Notes: generated by a model from the sequence alone, not told the origin. Shown: positions 25,685-35,280, counted from the first letter of the stretch. The stretch is 64,000 nucleotides of DNA from an uncultured Bacilli bacterium (GCA_944363565.1 CALVUI010000002.1:270408-334407), one strand, 5' to 3'. Program-made: numbers and translations.

Positions 25685-25690
25685 TATTAT
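25685..25690 (+). promoter_or_regulatory. -10 element of small membrane-protein gene
   Basis: TATTAT nine bases before the ATG at 25700. No Shine-Dalgarno sequence. Confidence 0.45.
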
Positions 25691-25699
25691 CTTGGACAC

Positions 25700-26062
25700 A
25701 TGAAAGTAGCAGCGATTGTCTTCACCGTCCTCTCCTTGATCTTATGCATCTTCGGCGCCCTCGGCTTGCTCATTTACTCTGGCATGGTCGAAGTCCTTAG
25801 GGACATGATCGTCTCCGATCCCTCCCTAAGCGGATATCCGCCGGATATGGTCGAGGCCGCGGTCACCATGATACAAGTCTTCCTCGTCATCACCGGAATC
25901 ATCTTCATCGTCTGCGCGGTCGTTGATATCATCGCCCTCGTCAAGATTTCCAAGGCCAAGAGCCGCCAGGGCCTGACCGCCATCGGGATCGTGACCCTGA
26001 TCGGAATGAACCTCATCGGTGGGATCCTTATCCTTTGCAGCAACGATTCCAACTACCAGTAA
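25700..26062 (+). CDS. Small membrane protein, DUF4064-like
   Basis: 120 residues with three or four hydrophobic helices: one at the N terminus, a central long one (MIQVFLVITGIIFIVCAVVD), and one or two at the C terminus, separated by a short extracytoplasmic loop (SDPSLSGYPPDMVEA). The layout resembles DUF4064 proteins of Bacilli, whose role is unknown. It is probably the first gene of a unit with the GT2 enzyme, which starts six bases after its stop. Confidence 0.7.
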   Translation: MKVAAIVFTVLSLILCIFGALGLLIYSGMVEVLRDMIVSDPSLSGYPPDMVEAAVTMIQVFLVITGIIFIVCAVVDIIALVKISKAKSRQGLTAIGIVTLIGMNLIGGILILCSNDSNYQ

Positions 26063-26067
26063 ACCAA

Positions 26068-27042
26068 ATGCCCTCAACGCTTTCCTTCCTCGTCCCTTGT
26101 TACGATGCCATGCCGTACCTGGAAGAGGCCCTGGAAAGCTTTTTTGTTACCTCCAAAGGCTATGAGGAGAGGACGGAAATCGTCTTCGTCGTCGAACCCA
26201 AAATCGGGGATAAGACGGGGGAGTACCTCTTAGAAAAAGCCAAGGGCGATCCTCGGATCAAGGTCATTTTCAATGAGAAACGGCTTGGTGCCATGGCCAA
26301 TCGCCTCAAGGCCCTCGGGGCCGCGAAGGGGGATTACGTCGCCTTCCTCGATAGCGATGACCTCCTCGATCCCTCCTTCTGCCCCCGGGTCTTTTCACTC
26401 ATCGATAAGGAAAACCCCGACGCGATTAGCTTTGGCTACGCCCTATATAAAAACGGGAAGAAGCAATGGATTCCCTCCCCCTTTTCCTTCAAGGGCGACG
26501 GGCATCGCCTTCTGAAAGCCTGCCTGACCGATATTTTGACTCGGTGCTTCCTCTTCACGAAGGTCATCCGCAAGAGTCTCTTTGCCATTGATGACATTCC
26601 CATCCTCTTGCTTGGGGAGGACATGGTGGCTCTGGCCGCCGTCTTGCCCAAGGCCAAGAAATGCATCGGGATATCCGATGCCCTTTATTTGTACCGGCTC
26701 GATAATTCATCTTCCTTGACCCACAAGAAGGACCCCGATCGTTATCAGAAGCACGCGGAGGCCTATGCCTCCATCCGTGAGTATTACCGGCGTCATGACA
26801 TGAAGGAGGAAGAGAAGTTGTTTTTGGATTTGGGTCTCCGTCACCGCTTGTCTCTCCTCTATGACCTATATCGGGCCCGAAAAGACGGGATGGGGAAGGC
26901 CCAGGAAAGGGAAGTGAAAGGCCTCATCAAGGCGACTCTCTCCAAAGACCCCAAGGCCATGGATTGTTTCACCCAGAGATACGACTCCATCCCGAAGTCC
27001 GGGGCCTTCCTCCACGAAGGGGAGACCAAGGTTGAGCAATAG
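26068..27042 (+). CDS. GT2 glycosyltransferase
   Basis: 324 residues. The GT-A fold is clear at the N terminus: LSFLVPCYDAMPYLEEAL, then the metal-binding FLDSDDLLDPSF. No transmembrane helix is seen, so it probably works at the inner membrane face. Enzymes of this type build teichoic acid, capsule or glycolipid sugars; the product cannot be named. The start at 26068 (MPSTLSF) is chosen over an upstream in-frame ATG inside the preceding gene because GT2 proteins begin just before the first beta strand. Confidence 0.88.
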   Translation: MPSTLSFLVPCYDAMPYLEEALESFFVTSKGYEERTEIVFVVEPKIGDKTGEYLLEKAKGDPRIKVIFNEKRLGAMANRLKALGAAKGDYVAFLDSDDLLDPSFCPRVFSLIDKENPDAISFGYALYKNGKKQWIPSPFSFKGDGHRLLKACLTDILTRCFLFTKVIRKSLFAIDDIPILLLGEDMVALAAVLPKAKKCIGISDALYLYRLDNSSSLTHKKDPDRYQKHAEAYASIREYYRRHDMKEEEKLFLDLGLRHRLSLLYDLYRARKDGMGKAQEREVKGLIKATLSKDPKAMDCFTQRYDSIPKSGAFLHEGETKVEQ

Positions 27043-27164
27043 ACCTTATTAGATCCAAACCACTTTCCGTCACTATCCAAACAAGATCAACGCCAATTAA
27101 GGATCTAAATAATCACTTTTTGCGAAGATTTTGAGTTTTACAACAAAACCGTAAGTTTATCCGT

Positions 27165-27170
27165 TAGTAT
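27165..27170 (+). promoter_or_regulatory. -10 element of leaderless membrane-protein gene
   Basis: TAGTAT ends six bases before the ATG at 27177. No Shine-Dalgarno sequence lies between. Confidence 0.55.
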
Positions 27171-27176
27171 TCTTGT

Positions 27177-27626
27177 ATGAGAAAAGTAGCAACATTCTTC
27201 GGAGCCTTGCTCCTTACGGTCGGGGTCATCGGCCTTATTGCCTCGATCTTCCTCCCCTTCGTCAAATACGACCTGGGAATCCTCGGGGCCCCTGAGCTTG
27301 GTTTTCGCGCCATCATGTCCCTTGGAAACGGTGAAATCGCCCCGGCCATCCTGGTGATGGCCCTCCTCATCATCGGGGGAACGGTGATGTTCAGCGGTCG
27401 TCTATTCGGAACCCTGATGGGTCTCTTCCTGATCCTCGGAACCTTAGCCTTCGCTTCCTATGGGGTTTACGAAGTCATCTCCACGATTTTGGAGATGTTC
27501 GGAGATGCGGCCGAAACATCCATCACTTTCGATTTGGGCACCTTCTGCTTCTACGGAGGGGGCCTGGTCATCCTCATCGGCGGTCTTCTGGGGGCCTCCG
27601 GCCAGAAGAGAAAGAAGCTGGACTAG
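27177..27626 (+). CDS. Four-helix membrane protein of unknown function
   Basis: 149 residues with four predicted transmembrane helices: an N-terminal VATFFGALLLTVGVIGLIAS helix, a long extracytoplasmic loop after the first, two central helices, and a Gly-rich last helix before a basic tail. The same plan occurs in the two proteins at 37208 and 37694. Family unknown. It seems to be leaderless. The stop is followed by a terminator. Confidence 0.7.
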   Translation: MRKVATFFGALLLTVGVIGLIASIFLPFVKYDLGILGAPELGFRAIMSLGNGEIAPAILVMALLIIGGTVMFSGRLFGTLMGLFLILGTLAFASYGVYEVISTILEMFGDAAETSITFDLGTFCFYGGGLVILIGGLLGASGQKRKKLD

Positions 27627-27632
27627 AAATCC

Positions 27633-27654
27633 AAGGCCCTGCGGGGCCTTTTTT
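27633..27654 (+). terminator. Rho-independent terminator
   Basis: Stem AAGGCCC/GGGCCTT, loop TGCG, then TTTT. It ends next to the stop codon of the convergent DUF3883-type gene. Confidence 0.88.
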
Positions 27655-27655
27655 C

Positions 27656-28960
27656 TTACCTAAGCTTGGCGAGGTAGATGTTGGGCTCGAGTTGGTAGAA
27701 GCGATCCAGCAGCTCACCCTTGATGGCGAAGAACTCGGGGGAGTCGGCGTTGATGTTGAAGACCCGGTAGATGTAGTAGTTCTTGTTGACCGCTTCCGAC
27801 TTCGCGGTTTCTAGTTCGTGCCTGGTGATGAAGAAGGCCTGATGGGCGTCTTGGCTCGTGGTCTTGACCTCGATGAAGATCGGTACGACCTTTCCGTTTT
27901 CGATGTTGAAGGATTGGATGTCGTAGCCGTAGTCGGCCCCGCCTTTTTCCTTCGAGACCCAACGGACCTTGGATACGAGGTCTTCCGCGAGTGTCGGATT
28001 GTCCTTGAGGCATTCCCGGATCTTGGCCTTCTCATACTCATAGACGGCCTTTTCCCCGATATCCCCGATCTTGATGTTGATCCTCTCGCGGGCCACGAAG
28101 TCGGGGATGGTCTTGGGCATGCCGTAATCGCTTCTGGCGGTGTAATTCCTTTTGGCCGGTACCCCGACCTGCCTCAAGGGGCGTTTGCCCGAAATGATGT
28201 CGTCGTCGGAGGTGGTGATGAACTCTTCCTCGAAACGGTCGATCTCCCGTTCGACGTCCGCGTCGTTGAGATAACTCCGTTTCCCTAGCGTAAAGGTCTT
28301 GCTCTCTTTGTTGAAGCCGAGGGCCTTGAACTCGCCCCGGTAGACGAAGCTCTCCTTTTTCTTTTCTTTGATGAACAAAAGAATCGATAGGAGGTCGGTG
28401 TTGATGGAGTCGAAGATGACGCGGTTGGGCTTCTTCGAGAAGGTATAGTGTTCGAGGTTTTCCTCGTCTTCGGTTTCAATCGAATAACGGTAGGTCTTGC
28501 CTTCGACGATCCATTCGTCGCTGTAGCCGTGGTGGCTACCGCCGGGCTGGGTCTTGATGGTCGCGTAGTGCTTGCTTCCTTCTTGGAAGCTGGCCATGCT
28601 CTTGAAGACCGAATATTTGTTTCCGAGGGCGGCAATCTCGTAACTGGTGTAGTTTCTCCCTTCCACCAGATCGTCCACCCTCAAAAGGTCCTTTTCATTC
28701 AACTGGCCCCTGTCCAAGAACTCCAAGGCGATGTCGAGGGAGGTTTTGAGGGAGGCCTTGTGGGCCAGCTCGGCGTATTTTTGGTAGTTCTCGGACTTGG
28801 TCGTGGCCCTAACGAAACCTAAGAGGTTCCCGTCCTTTTGAAGGACCTTGAAAACCGAGAGGCGGTAGGGGCTATAGGCGATTCCTTTTTCTTTGAAAAA
28901 GGCCACCAGCCTTTCTTCGTTTTCGTAGAGGGCCTTGCCGAAGGGGTTCGTGGTTCCCAT
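27656..28960 (-). CDS. DUF3883-domain protein, nuclease-like
   Basis: 434 residues. The C-terminal 150 match the DUF3883 (NO VEIN-type) domain, with a PD-(D/E)xK-like core: GADYGYDIQSF, a strand with IFIEVKTT, then FFITRHELETAKS. The upstream GDIGEKAVYEYEKAKI is also typical. The N-terminal 280 residues are not recognised; they include SHHGYSDEWIVEGKTYRYS, perhaps a base- or DNA-sensing module. Such domains occur in restriction and defence proteins. There is no methylase, helicase or mobile gene beside it, so a stand-alone restriction or repair factor is only a guess. GC and codon use match the neighbourhood. Confidence 0.7.
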   Translation of the reverse strand: MGTTNPFGKALYENEERLVAFFKEKGIAYSPYRLSVFKVLQKDGNLLGFVRATTKSENYQKYAELAHKASLKTSLDIALEFLDRGQLNEKDLLRVDDLVEGRNYTSYEIAALGNKYSVFKSMASFQEGSKHYATIKTQPGGSHHGYSDEWIVEGKTYRYSIETEDEENLEHYTFSKKPNRVIFDSINTDLLSILLFIKEKKKESFVYRGEFKALGFNKESKTFTLGKRSYLNDADVEREIDRFEEEFITTSDDDIISGKRPLRQVGVPAKRNYTARSDYGMPKTIPDFVARERINIKIGDIGEKAVYEYEKAKIRECLKDNPTLAEDLVSKVRWVSKEKGGADYGYDIQSFNIENGKVVPIFIEVKTTSQDAHQAFFITRHELETAKSEAVNKNYYIYRVFNINADSPEFFAIKGELLDRFYQLEPNIYLAKLR

Positions 28961-29028
28961 AATCTGAGCTTAACAGTTGGATTTAGTCTTTTAAAGATCG
29001 GCAAAAGCGTCTTTTCCATAAATAATCC

Positions 29029-29056
29029 TTGAGATTTGCGCGATTACCTGTATATT
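29029..29056 (+). promoter_or_regulatory. Lipoprotein gene promoter
   Basis: -35 TTGAGA (29029-29034), 16-base spacer, -10 TATATT (29051-29056). A CCCC-GAAA-GGGG mini-hairpin follows in the leader. Confidence 0.7.
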
Positions 29057-29078
29057 TCGCCCCCGAAAGGGGAAACAA

Positions 29079-30437
29079 ATGAAGAAAAAACTAGCCCTGG
29101 TGGCCGGCGTCTCGGTTCTTGCGTTAACGGGATGCGCGATCGAAACCACCACCTCCACCTCCGTCGAGCCGCCCGATCCGGCCATCGAGGCCCTCGAAGC
29201 CCTGAAGGGCGACCTGAAGCTAACCGGAACCGCGACTTGGACCCGGGAATATCCAAATCCCTGTTACTCGCTCAACAACAACACGTACATCAATGATGAC
29301 GAGATTGTCTTCGTATCTGAAGGTTACCACGCCATTCACGAACGCCGGATACTTGAGGAAGAAGACCCCGTCGTTGACGAAGAAACGGCCTACCTCATGG
29401 ATAACGGCCTTGCCGGTACGCCTTACGTCACCATCGCCAACGAAGTGGCCCTCGAATCCATAAAGGACGGGGCCGGTGAAACCATTCCCTTCGCCGGGCG
29501 TTATGACAATCCATTCCTTAATCTAACCATCAACGACTTGACCAAGGGCGAAGACGGAACCTATGCCCTCCCGGCTGATTTCGGACTCCTTTTTGCCCAT
29601 CGGGCCTATGGGGAAAACCTCGCCGGCACCGCGACCCTGACCCTTGGGGAAGACGGCTCCTTCGTCACCCTCAAGGGGAGCGTCGCTGCCACCGAGGATT
29701 TTATGTCCACCGGGGTCTACACCACCGTGAACGTCACCGTTGACTTCGAATACACGATTGTGGCGGCCTCCGACCAAGACCTTCCGACTCCCCAACCGTT
29801 AGAAAACGCCAACGCTGAATTGGAAGCCATCTTGGCCAAGGCCAAGGACGGCTTCGTCTTCAGCAACCTGATTGACGGGGAAGTGGTGCAGTCGACTTAC
29901 TTCGACGGCGAGCATGCCCTTTATCAGATGCTGGCGCCCGGGGCCCCCATGGAAATGATGATGGACATGTACCTGACCCCCAACGCCGAAGGGACCATGG
30001 ATCTATATTGGTACATGACCTTGGACGAGGAAACCTTCGAGTGGCTCCCCAATGACCCGGCGACCTTTGAGATGTATTACGAAAAGGTCACCTATGCCGA
30101 ACTGATCGGTGGCTTTGCCGACCTCAGCGCTTCGGTGTTCGTCAAGGCCGAGGGCCAGGAAAACGTCTATGTTCCCGAGGATGCCGCCCTCAAGCACATC
30201 GGGGAAATCATCCCGGGAATCTACGATGCCCTGAACCTCACCTCCTATGACGACTTCCGCCTTAGCAGCACCGCGATGACCTTGACCGTCGTCGACGACA
30301 CGACCATCGACATCCACATCGAAAGCACCTACGGCACCGAGGCCGTCTCGACCGTCACCGCCGACTTCCGCTTCCACTCAATCGGGGACGGGACCTTGCC
30401 CTATACCCCCGTCATCGAGACGGGGACGGAAGCCTAA
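29079..30437 (+). CDS. Secreted lipoprotein of unknown function
   Basis: 452 residues. A lipoprotein signal peptide MKKKLALVAGVSVLALTGC ends in a lipobox with Cys19 as the lipidation site. The mature part is acidic (rich in Asp, Glu, Thr) and built from repeated beta-strand segments, with two similar halves each containing long Thr/Val stretches. No catalytic motif is recognised; a surface adhesin or binding protein is possible. A Shine-Dalgarno AAGGGG precedes the ATG and a strong terminator follows. Confidence 0.85.
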   Translation: MKKKLALVAGVSVLALTGCAIETTTSTSVEPPDPAIEALEALKGDLKLTGTATWTREYPNPCYSLNNNTYINDDEIVFVSEGYHAIHERRILEEEDPVVDEETAYLMDNGLAGTPYVTIANEVALESIKDGAGETIPFAGRYDNPFLNLTINDLTKGEDGTYALPADFGLLFAHRAYGENLAGTATLTLGEDGSFVTLKGSVAATEDFMSTGVYTTVNVTVDFEYTIVAASDQDLPTPQPLENANAELEAILAKAKDGFVFSNLIDGEVVQSTYFDGEHALYQMLAPGAPMEMMMDMYLTPNAEGTMDLYWYMTLDEETFEWLPNDPATFEMYYEKVTYAELIGGFADLSASVFVKAEGQENVYVPEDAALKHIGEIIPGIYDALNLTSYDDFRLSSTAMTLTVVDDTTIDIHIESTYGTEAVSTVTADFRFHSIGDGTLPYTPVIETGTEA

Positions 30438-30455
30438 GGAGGCCTTCTATAGCAC

Positions 30456-30486
30456 GGGGAGCCGGTCCGGCTCTCCTTTTTTCTTC
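30456..30486 (+). terminator. Rho-independent terminator of the lipoprotein gene
   Basis: Stem GGGGAGCC/GGCTCTCC (one G-T pair), loop GGTCC, then TTTTTT. Confidence 0.88.
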
Positions 30487-30506
30487 CTTGGAGTCCCCTC
30501 CACCCC

Positions 30507-30534
30507 TTGATAAATGGACTCCCTTTCTTAAACT
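30507..30534 (+). promoter_or_regulatory. Candidate ECF S-component promoter with flanking inverted repeat
   Basis: -35 TTGATA (30507-30512), 16 bases, -10 TAAACT (30529-30534). An inverted repeat GGAGTCC (30490-30496)/GGACTCC (30516-30522) brackets the -35 and could be an operator. Confidence 0.4.
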
Positions 30535-30558
30535 ACTTCCGTAAAGGAGATTTCGTCC

Positions 30559-31131
30559 ATGGTTGATTCCATCATCAATGCCCGCGGGTTCAAAGCCAAA
30601 TGGGCCCTGACCTTCAAGGGGGTCCTGAGCTTCGTCTTGGTGGCCCTCGCCGTCGCCCTTCCCCAAATCGTCCACCTGGCCGCCGGCAGCGCCGGCGGGA
30701 TGACGTGGCTACCGATGTACATCCCCGTCGTCCTCGGGGGCCTCTTGCTCGGCTGGAAGTGGGGCCTCGGGATCGGGGTGCTTTCGCCCCTCGTGTCCTT
30801 CCTCATCACCTATGCCGCCGGCAACCCGATGCCGGCCTTGGCCCGTTTGCCCTATATGGTGGTGGAGCTCGCCGTCTTCGCCCTCATTTCGGGCGCCTTC
30901 TCCAAACTCGGCTCGAAAAATCCCTTGTTCGCCTTCGTCGGCGCCCTCCTCGCCGTCCTCGGCGGCCGTCTCTCGTTCCTAGTGATCGCCTATATCTTCC
31001 ATGGGGTTTCCTCCCTCTCCGGCGCCCTTGTCTGGCAGCAGATCCTCTCGAGCTACCCCGGGATGCTCCTCATCGGACTGGGCCTACCTCTAGTTTCCCT
31101 TTTGCTATATCCTTTAGGTAAGAAGGAATAG
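30559..31131 (+). CDS. ECF transporter S component
   Basis: 190 residues, six hydrophobic segments. It matches substrate-binding (S) subunits of energy-coupling factor vitamin importers: an AVALPQIVHLA helix, LPMYIPVVLGGLLLGWKWGL, and LSPLVSFLITY followed by LPYMVVELAVFALISGAF. It needs an EcfA/EcfA'/EcfT module, which is not in this window and is probably shared with other S components. The vitamin cannot be read from sequence and no known riboswitch is seen. AAAGGAGA precedes the ATG by about eight bases. Confidence 0.85.
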   Translation: MVDSIINARGFKAKWALTFKGVLSFVLVALAVALPQIVHLAAGSAGGMTWLPMYIPVVLGGLLLGWKWGLGIGVLSPLVSFLITYAAGNPMPALARLPYMVVELAVFALISGAFSKLGSKNPLFAFVGALLAVLGGRLSFLVIAYIFHGVSSLSGALVWQQILSSYPGMLLIGLGLPLVSLLLYPLGKKE

Positions 31132-31224
31132 GTTCACCAACTCCTTTCTGTGGCTCCATCCACCCTGTCCCTCCCTATTCCTTCAAGGCCCGTCCCGTCA
31201 ACGGGCCTTATTTCTTACCCTTGA

Positions 31225-31251
31225 TTAGCACTCTCCACTTGCGAGTGCTAA
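31225..31251 (+). promoter_or_regulatory. CIRCE operator (HrcA site) of clpB
   Basis: Perfect CIRCE: TTAGCACTC, nine-base spacer, GAGTGCTAA. It overlaps the clpB -35, so HrcA would block RNA polymerase until heat shock. Confidence 0.95.
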
Positions 31252-31266
31252 AAGTCGGTGTATGAT
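31239..31266 (+). promoter_or_regulatory. clpB promoter
   Basis: -35 TTGCGA (31239-31244) inside the CIRCE, 16-base spacer, -10 TATGAT (31261-31266). Confidence 0.7.
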
Positions 31267-31290
31267 ATGGGCCGGAAGGAGGAAAACACC

Positions 31291-33411
<2,121 letters not shown>

Positions 33412-33420
33412 TTGACAAAG

Positions 33421-33449
33421 AAGGGAGCCACGTGAGTGGCTTCCTTTTT
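33421..33449 (+). terminator. clpB terminator
   Basis: Stem GGGAGCCAC/GTGGCTTCC, loop GTGA, then TTTTT. Confidence 0.88.
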
Positions 33450-33473
33450 CTTTTCCTCTCCTTGTGGGTGCCC

Positions 33474-33479
33474 TATCAT
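33474..33479 (+). promoter_or_regulatory. -10 element of leaderless GT8 gene
   Basis: TATCAT ends six bases before the ATG at 33486. There is no Shine-Dalgarno sequence and the -35 is weak. Confidence 0.55.
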
Positions 33480-33485
33480 TTGGCC

Positions 33486-34346
33486 ATGGCCAATCTCCTT
33501 TATGCCGGAAACGACAAGATGTTCGACGGTATCCTCTCGAGCTTGCTTTCGATCGCTTCCAATACGACCCGCGGACTCGATGTCATCATTCTGACCGCCG
33601 ACTTCACCGAGATCCGGGAGGATTACCGCCCGATCGACGAAAGGATGCGGGTATTCTTGGAACGGGTCCTCCAGTTCTATTGCTCGACCAGCACGGTCCG
33701 TCTCGTCGACCTCGGGGAGGTCGTCAAAAAAGACCTCGCGGATAGCAAGAACAAGAAGAACCGTTTTTCGCCTTACGCCGTCCTCCGTCTATATCTGGAC
33801 TCCATAGAAGACCTGCCCGATCGGATACTCTATTTAGACACCGATACCTTGGCCAAAGGGGACATTTCCCCTTTATATGACCTCGATTTGCGGGGAAATT
33901 ACATCGGGATGGCCCTCGATGCCGTCGGTTCGATCTGGCTGACGCCGGAATATTGCAATTCCGGGGTCTTGCTCATGGACTATGGGAAGATCAGGCAGAG
34001 CAACCTCTTGGAATTATGCCGTAACCTGGTCAAAACCCAGTTCATGTTCATGCCCGACCAAACGGCCCTCAATACCCTCTTCGACGACAAGATCTACTTC
34101 CTGCCCCGGGAATACAATGAGCAAAAGAAAACGCAGGAGAACACCTTGATCAGGCACTTCTGCGACGTCATGCATCTCTTCCCGATCCTCCATGTCGACA
34201 AGGTCAAGCAATGGGATGTCGAACGGGTCCATAGCGTCCTCAAGGAGCACGCCTTCGACGCCGCCCTCGAGACCTATTTGGAATTGAAGAATCTCTATTT
34301 GGACCACAAGGATCCGGAGGAGGCTTTGATCCGTGGCTACCATTAA
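33486..34346 (+). CDS. GT8 glycosyltransferase (LgtC/GspA-like)
   Basis: 286 residues of the GT8 retaining-transferase family. Typical segments: MANLLYAGNDKMFDGILSSL at the N terminus, the metal-binding DxD in ILYLDTDTL, YCNSGVLLMD, and MPDQTALNTLF. The C terminus lacks an obvious membrane helix. GT8 enzymes add glucose or galactose to surface glycans or protein; the acceptor here is unknown. The start is set by the N-terminal beta strand and the -10 hexamer six bases upstream. It overlaps the next gene by 14 bases. Confidence 0.9.
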   Translation: MANLLYAGNDKMFDGILSSLLSIASNTTRGLDVIILTADFTEIREDYRPIDERMRVFLERVLQFYCSTSTVRLVDLGEVVKKDLADSKNKKNRFSPYAVLRLYLDSIEDLPDRILYLDTDTLAKGDISPLYDLDLRGNYIGMALDAVGSIWLTPEYCNSGVLLMDYGKIRQSNLLELCRNLVKTQFMFMPDQTALNTLFDDKIYFLPREYNEQKKTQENTLIRHFCDVMHLFPILHVDKVKQWDVERVHSVLKEHAFDAALETYLELKNLYLDHKDPEEALIRGYH

Positions 34347-34851
34347 AGAACTAAAGGAGCCCCTTAGGTTATTCTTGGAAGAAAGGGATTGGCTCCGTTT
34401 CAATAGCAAGTCGAGTCTCGCCAAGACCCTCTTCATCGAGTGCGGGGAACTTTCGGAATCCTTCTTTGACCAAGACGAAGAAGGGACCAGGGAAGAGGTC
34501 GGGGACGTCTATAGCGCCCTCCTGCAAATCGACATGCTCCGGGAAAAGGAAACGGGGCAGGGCCTAAGCGACGAGGAACTGAATCGTTACCTGGAGAAGG
34601 CGGAAATCCCCTTCTCGGATAAGGAGTTGGTCCGCTCCCTTTTGATCAAGAGCGCCGCCCTCCTCCAAAACGCTCTCAGCGAAGAGTCCTACTATTCTCT
34701 ATATAAAGAATGTCTTTCCCTCTTCTATGCCTTGCTGCTGAAGAAGGGGTATGACGGAAAGACCTGCCTTTTGGAAAAACTCAAGAAGACGGCCGCCCAT
34801 TACCCGGTCGCCCTCTGCAAAGGCAAGGCCACCAAGTACACCGACCTATAA
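34333..34851 (+). CDS. MazG/dCTPase-like nucleotide pyrophosphohydrolase
   Basis: 172 residues, all-alpha. The N-terminal 70 resemble dCTP pyrophosphatase (RS21-C6/MazG superfamily): FLEERDWLRFNSKSSLAKTLFIECGELSE, then an EEVGDVYSALLQ helix, giving the ExxE and ExxD metal ligands. The C-terminal 100 residues are an unassigned helical extension. It would clean abnormal or excess nucleoside triphosphates. The start is a GTG inside the GT8 gene with AGGAGG ahead, so translation is coupled. Family assignment is good, substrate unknown. Confidence 0.75.
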   Translation: MATIKELKEPLRLFLEERDWLRFNSKSSLAKTLFIECGELSESFFDQDEEGTREEVGDVYSALLQIDMLREKETGQGLSDEELNRYLEKAEIPFSDKELVRSLLIKSAALLQNALSEESYYSLYKECLSLFYALLLKKGYDGKTCLLEKLKKTAAHYPVALCKGKATKYTDL

Positions 34852-34877
34852 ACAAAAACCTCCCCTTGGAGGGGAGG
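34852..34877 (-). terminator. Minus-strand terminator of the 38-codon gene
   Basis: Read on the minus strand: stem CCTCCCCT/AGGGGAGG, then TTTTTGTTT. The plus strand has no T-run after the hairpin, so it serves the minus strand only. Confidence 0.8.
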
Positions 34878-34891
34878 CTTACCTTCATTAG

Positions 34892-35008
34892 TTAGCGAAG
34901 GTCGTCTTCCGAGTCATTGAAGATGGGCTTTTCTTGGCTCGCGATCTTCTCTAGGAGATCGCCATAACCCAAGTCCAGTCCACCATACTGTTCTTCGTAC
35001 TGTTCCAT
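34892..35008 (-). CDS. Small acidic protein, 38 residues, unknown
   Basis: A complete small gene in a gap on the minus strand: promoter, Shine-Dalgarno AAAGGATGA about seven bases ahead of the ATG, 38 codons, TAA, and a terminator 14 bases later. The product begins MEQYEEQYGGLDLGYGDLLE and ends in an acidic DSEDDLR; it is Glu/Asp-rich, has no transmembrane segment and few basic residues. No family is recognised. Functions possible for such peptides include adaptor or antagonist of a larger protein. The neighbour on the plus strand upstream is the PIN-domain gene, divergent from it. Confidence 0.65.
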   Translation of the reverse strand: MEQYEEQYGGLDLGYGDLLEKIASQEKPIFNDSEDDLR

Positions 35009-35041
35009 GAGCGGTCATCCTTTCTGCCTTGCGGCGGCCTA

Positions 35042-35069
35042 AATATAAGGGTTATGGAAGATCAATCAA
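35042..35069 (-). promoter_or_regulatory. Promoter of the 38-codon gene
   Basis: On the minus strand: -35 TTGATT (35064-35069), 16-base spacer, -10 TATATT (35042-35047). Confidence 0.65.
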
Positions 35070-35081
35070 GGCCACTTTCCA

Positions 35082-35095
35082 TGTAAACGTTTTCA
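35082..35095 (+). promoter_or_regulatory. cre-like operator 1
   Basis: TGTAAACGTTTTCA matches the CcpA/LacI-family catabolite-responsive consensus TGWAANCGNTNWCA at every defined position. It lies just upstream of the -35 of the 38-codon gene and within the control region of the PIN gene. Confidence 0.5.
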
Positions 35096-35161
35096 GTAAG
35101 GGGTTTCAGAAAGGGCTTTCACGAAAATAGCCGATAAACCCTAAGGAATTTATGGTTTATA

Positions 35162-35175
35162 GGAAAGCGTTTTCA
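35162..35175 (+). promoter_or_regulatory. cre-like operator 2
   Basis: GGAAAGCGTTTTCA, one mismatch from the same consensus. Shares CGTTTTCA with the sites at 35082 and 35194. Confidence 0.4.
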
Positions 35176-35193
35176 TAATATTCAAATTGATTT

Positions 35194-35207
35194 TCAATTC
35201 GTTTTCA
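35194..35207 (+). promoter_or_regulatory. cre-like operator 3 (degenerate)
   Basis: TCAATTCGTTTTCA, two mismatches. Its right half CGTTTTCA is identical to the other two sites. Confidence 0.3.
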
Positions 35208-35237
35208 GGAGGTTTTCCCTTTCCTTTTCCTTTTATG

Positions 35238-35254
35238 TTTTCCTTAAAGGAAAA
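35238..35254 (+). promoter_or_regulatory. Perfect palindrome at the PIN gene promoter
   Basis: TTTTCCTT-A-AAGGAAAA. It covers the place where a -35 would sit for a -10 TAAGAT at 35262-35267, so it may be an operator. Confidence 0.4.
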
Positions 35255-35280
35255 ATGGTAATAAGATATGGCGGAAAGGA

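Noticed and set aside
27100-27170. DnaA-box cluster or replication origin
   Set aside because: TTATCC at 27157 lacks the rest of the TTATNCACA consensus and there is no cluster.
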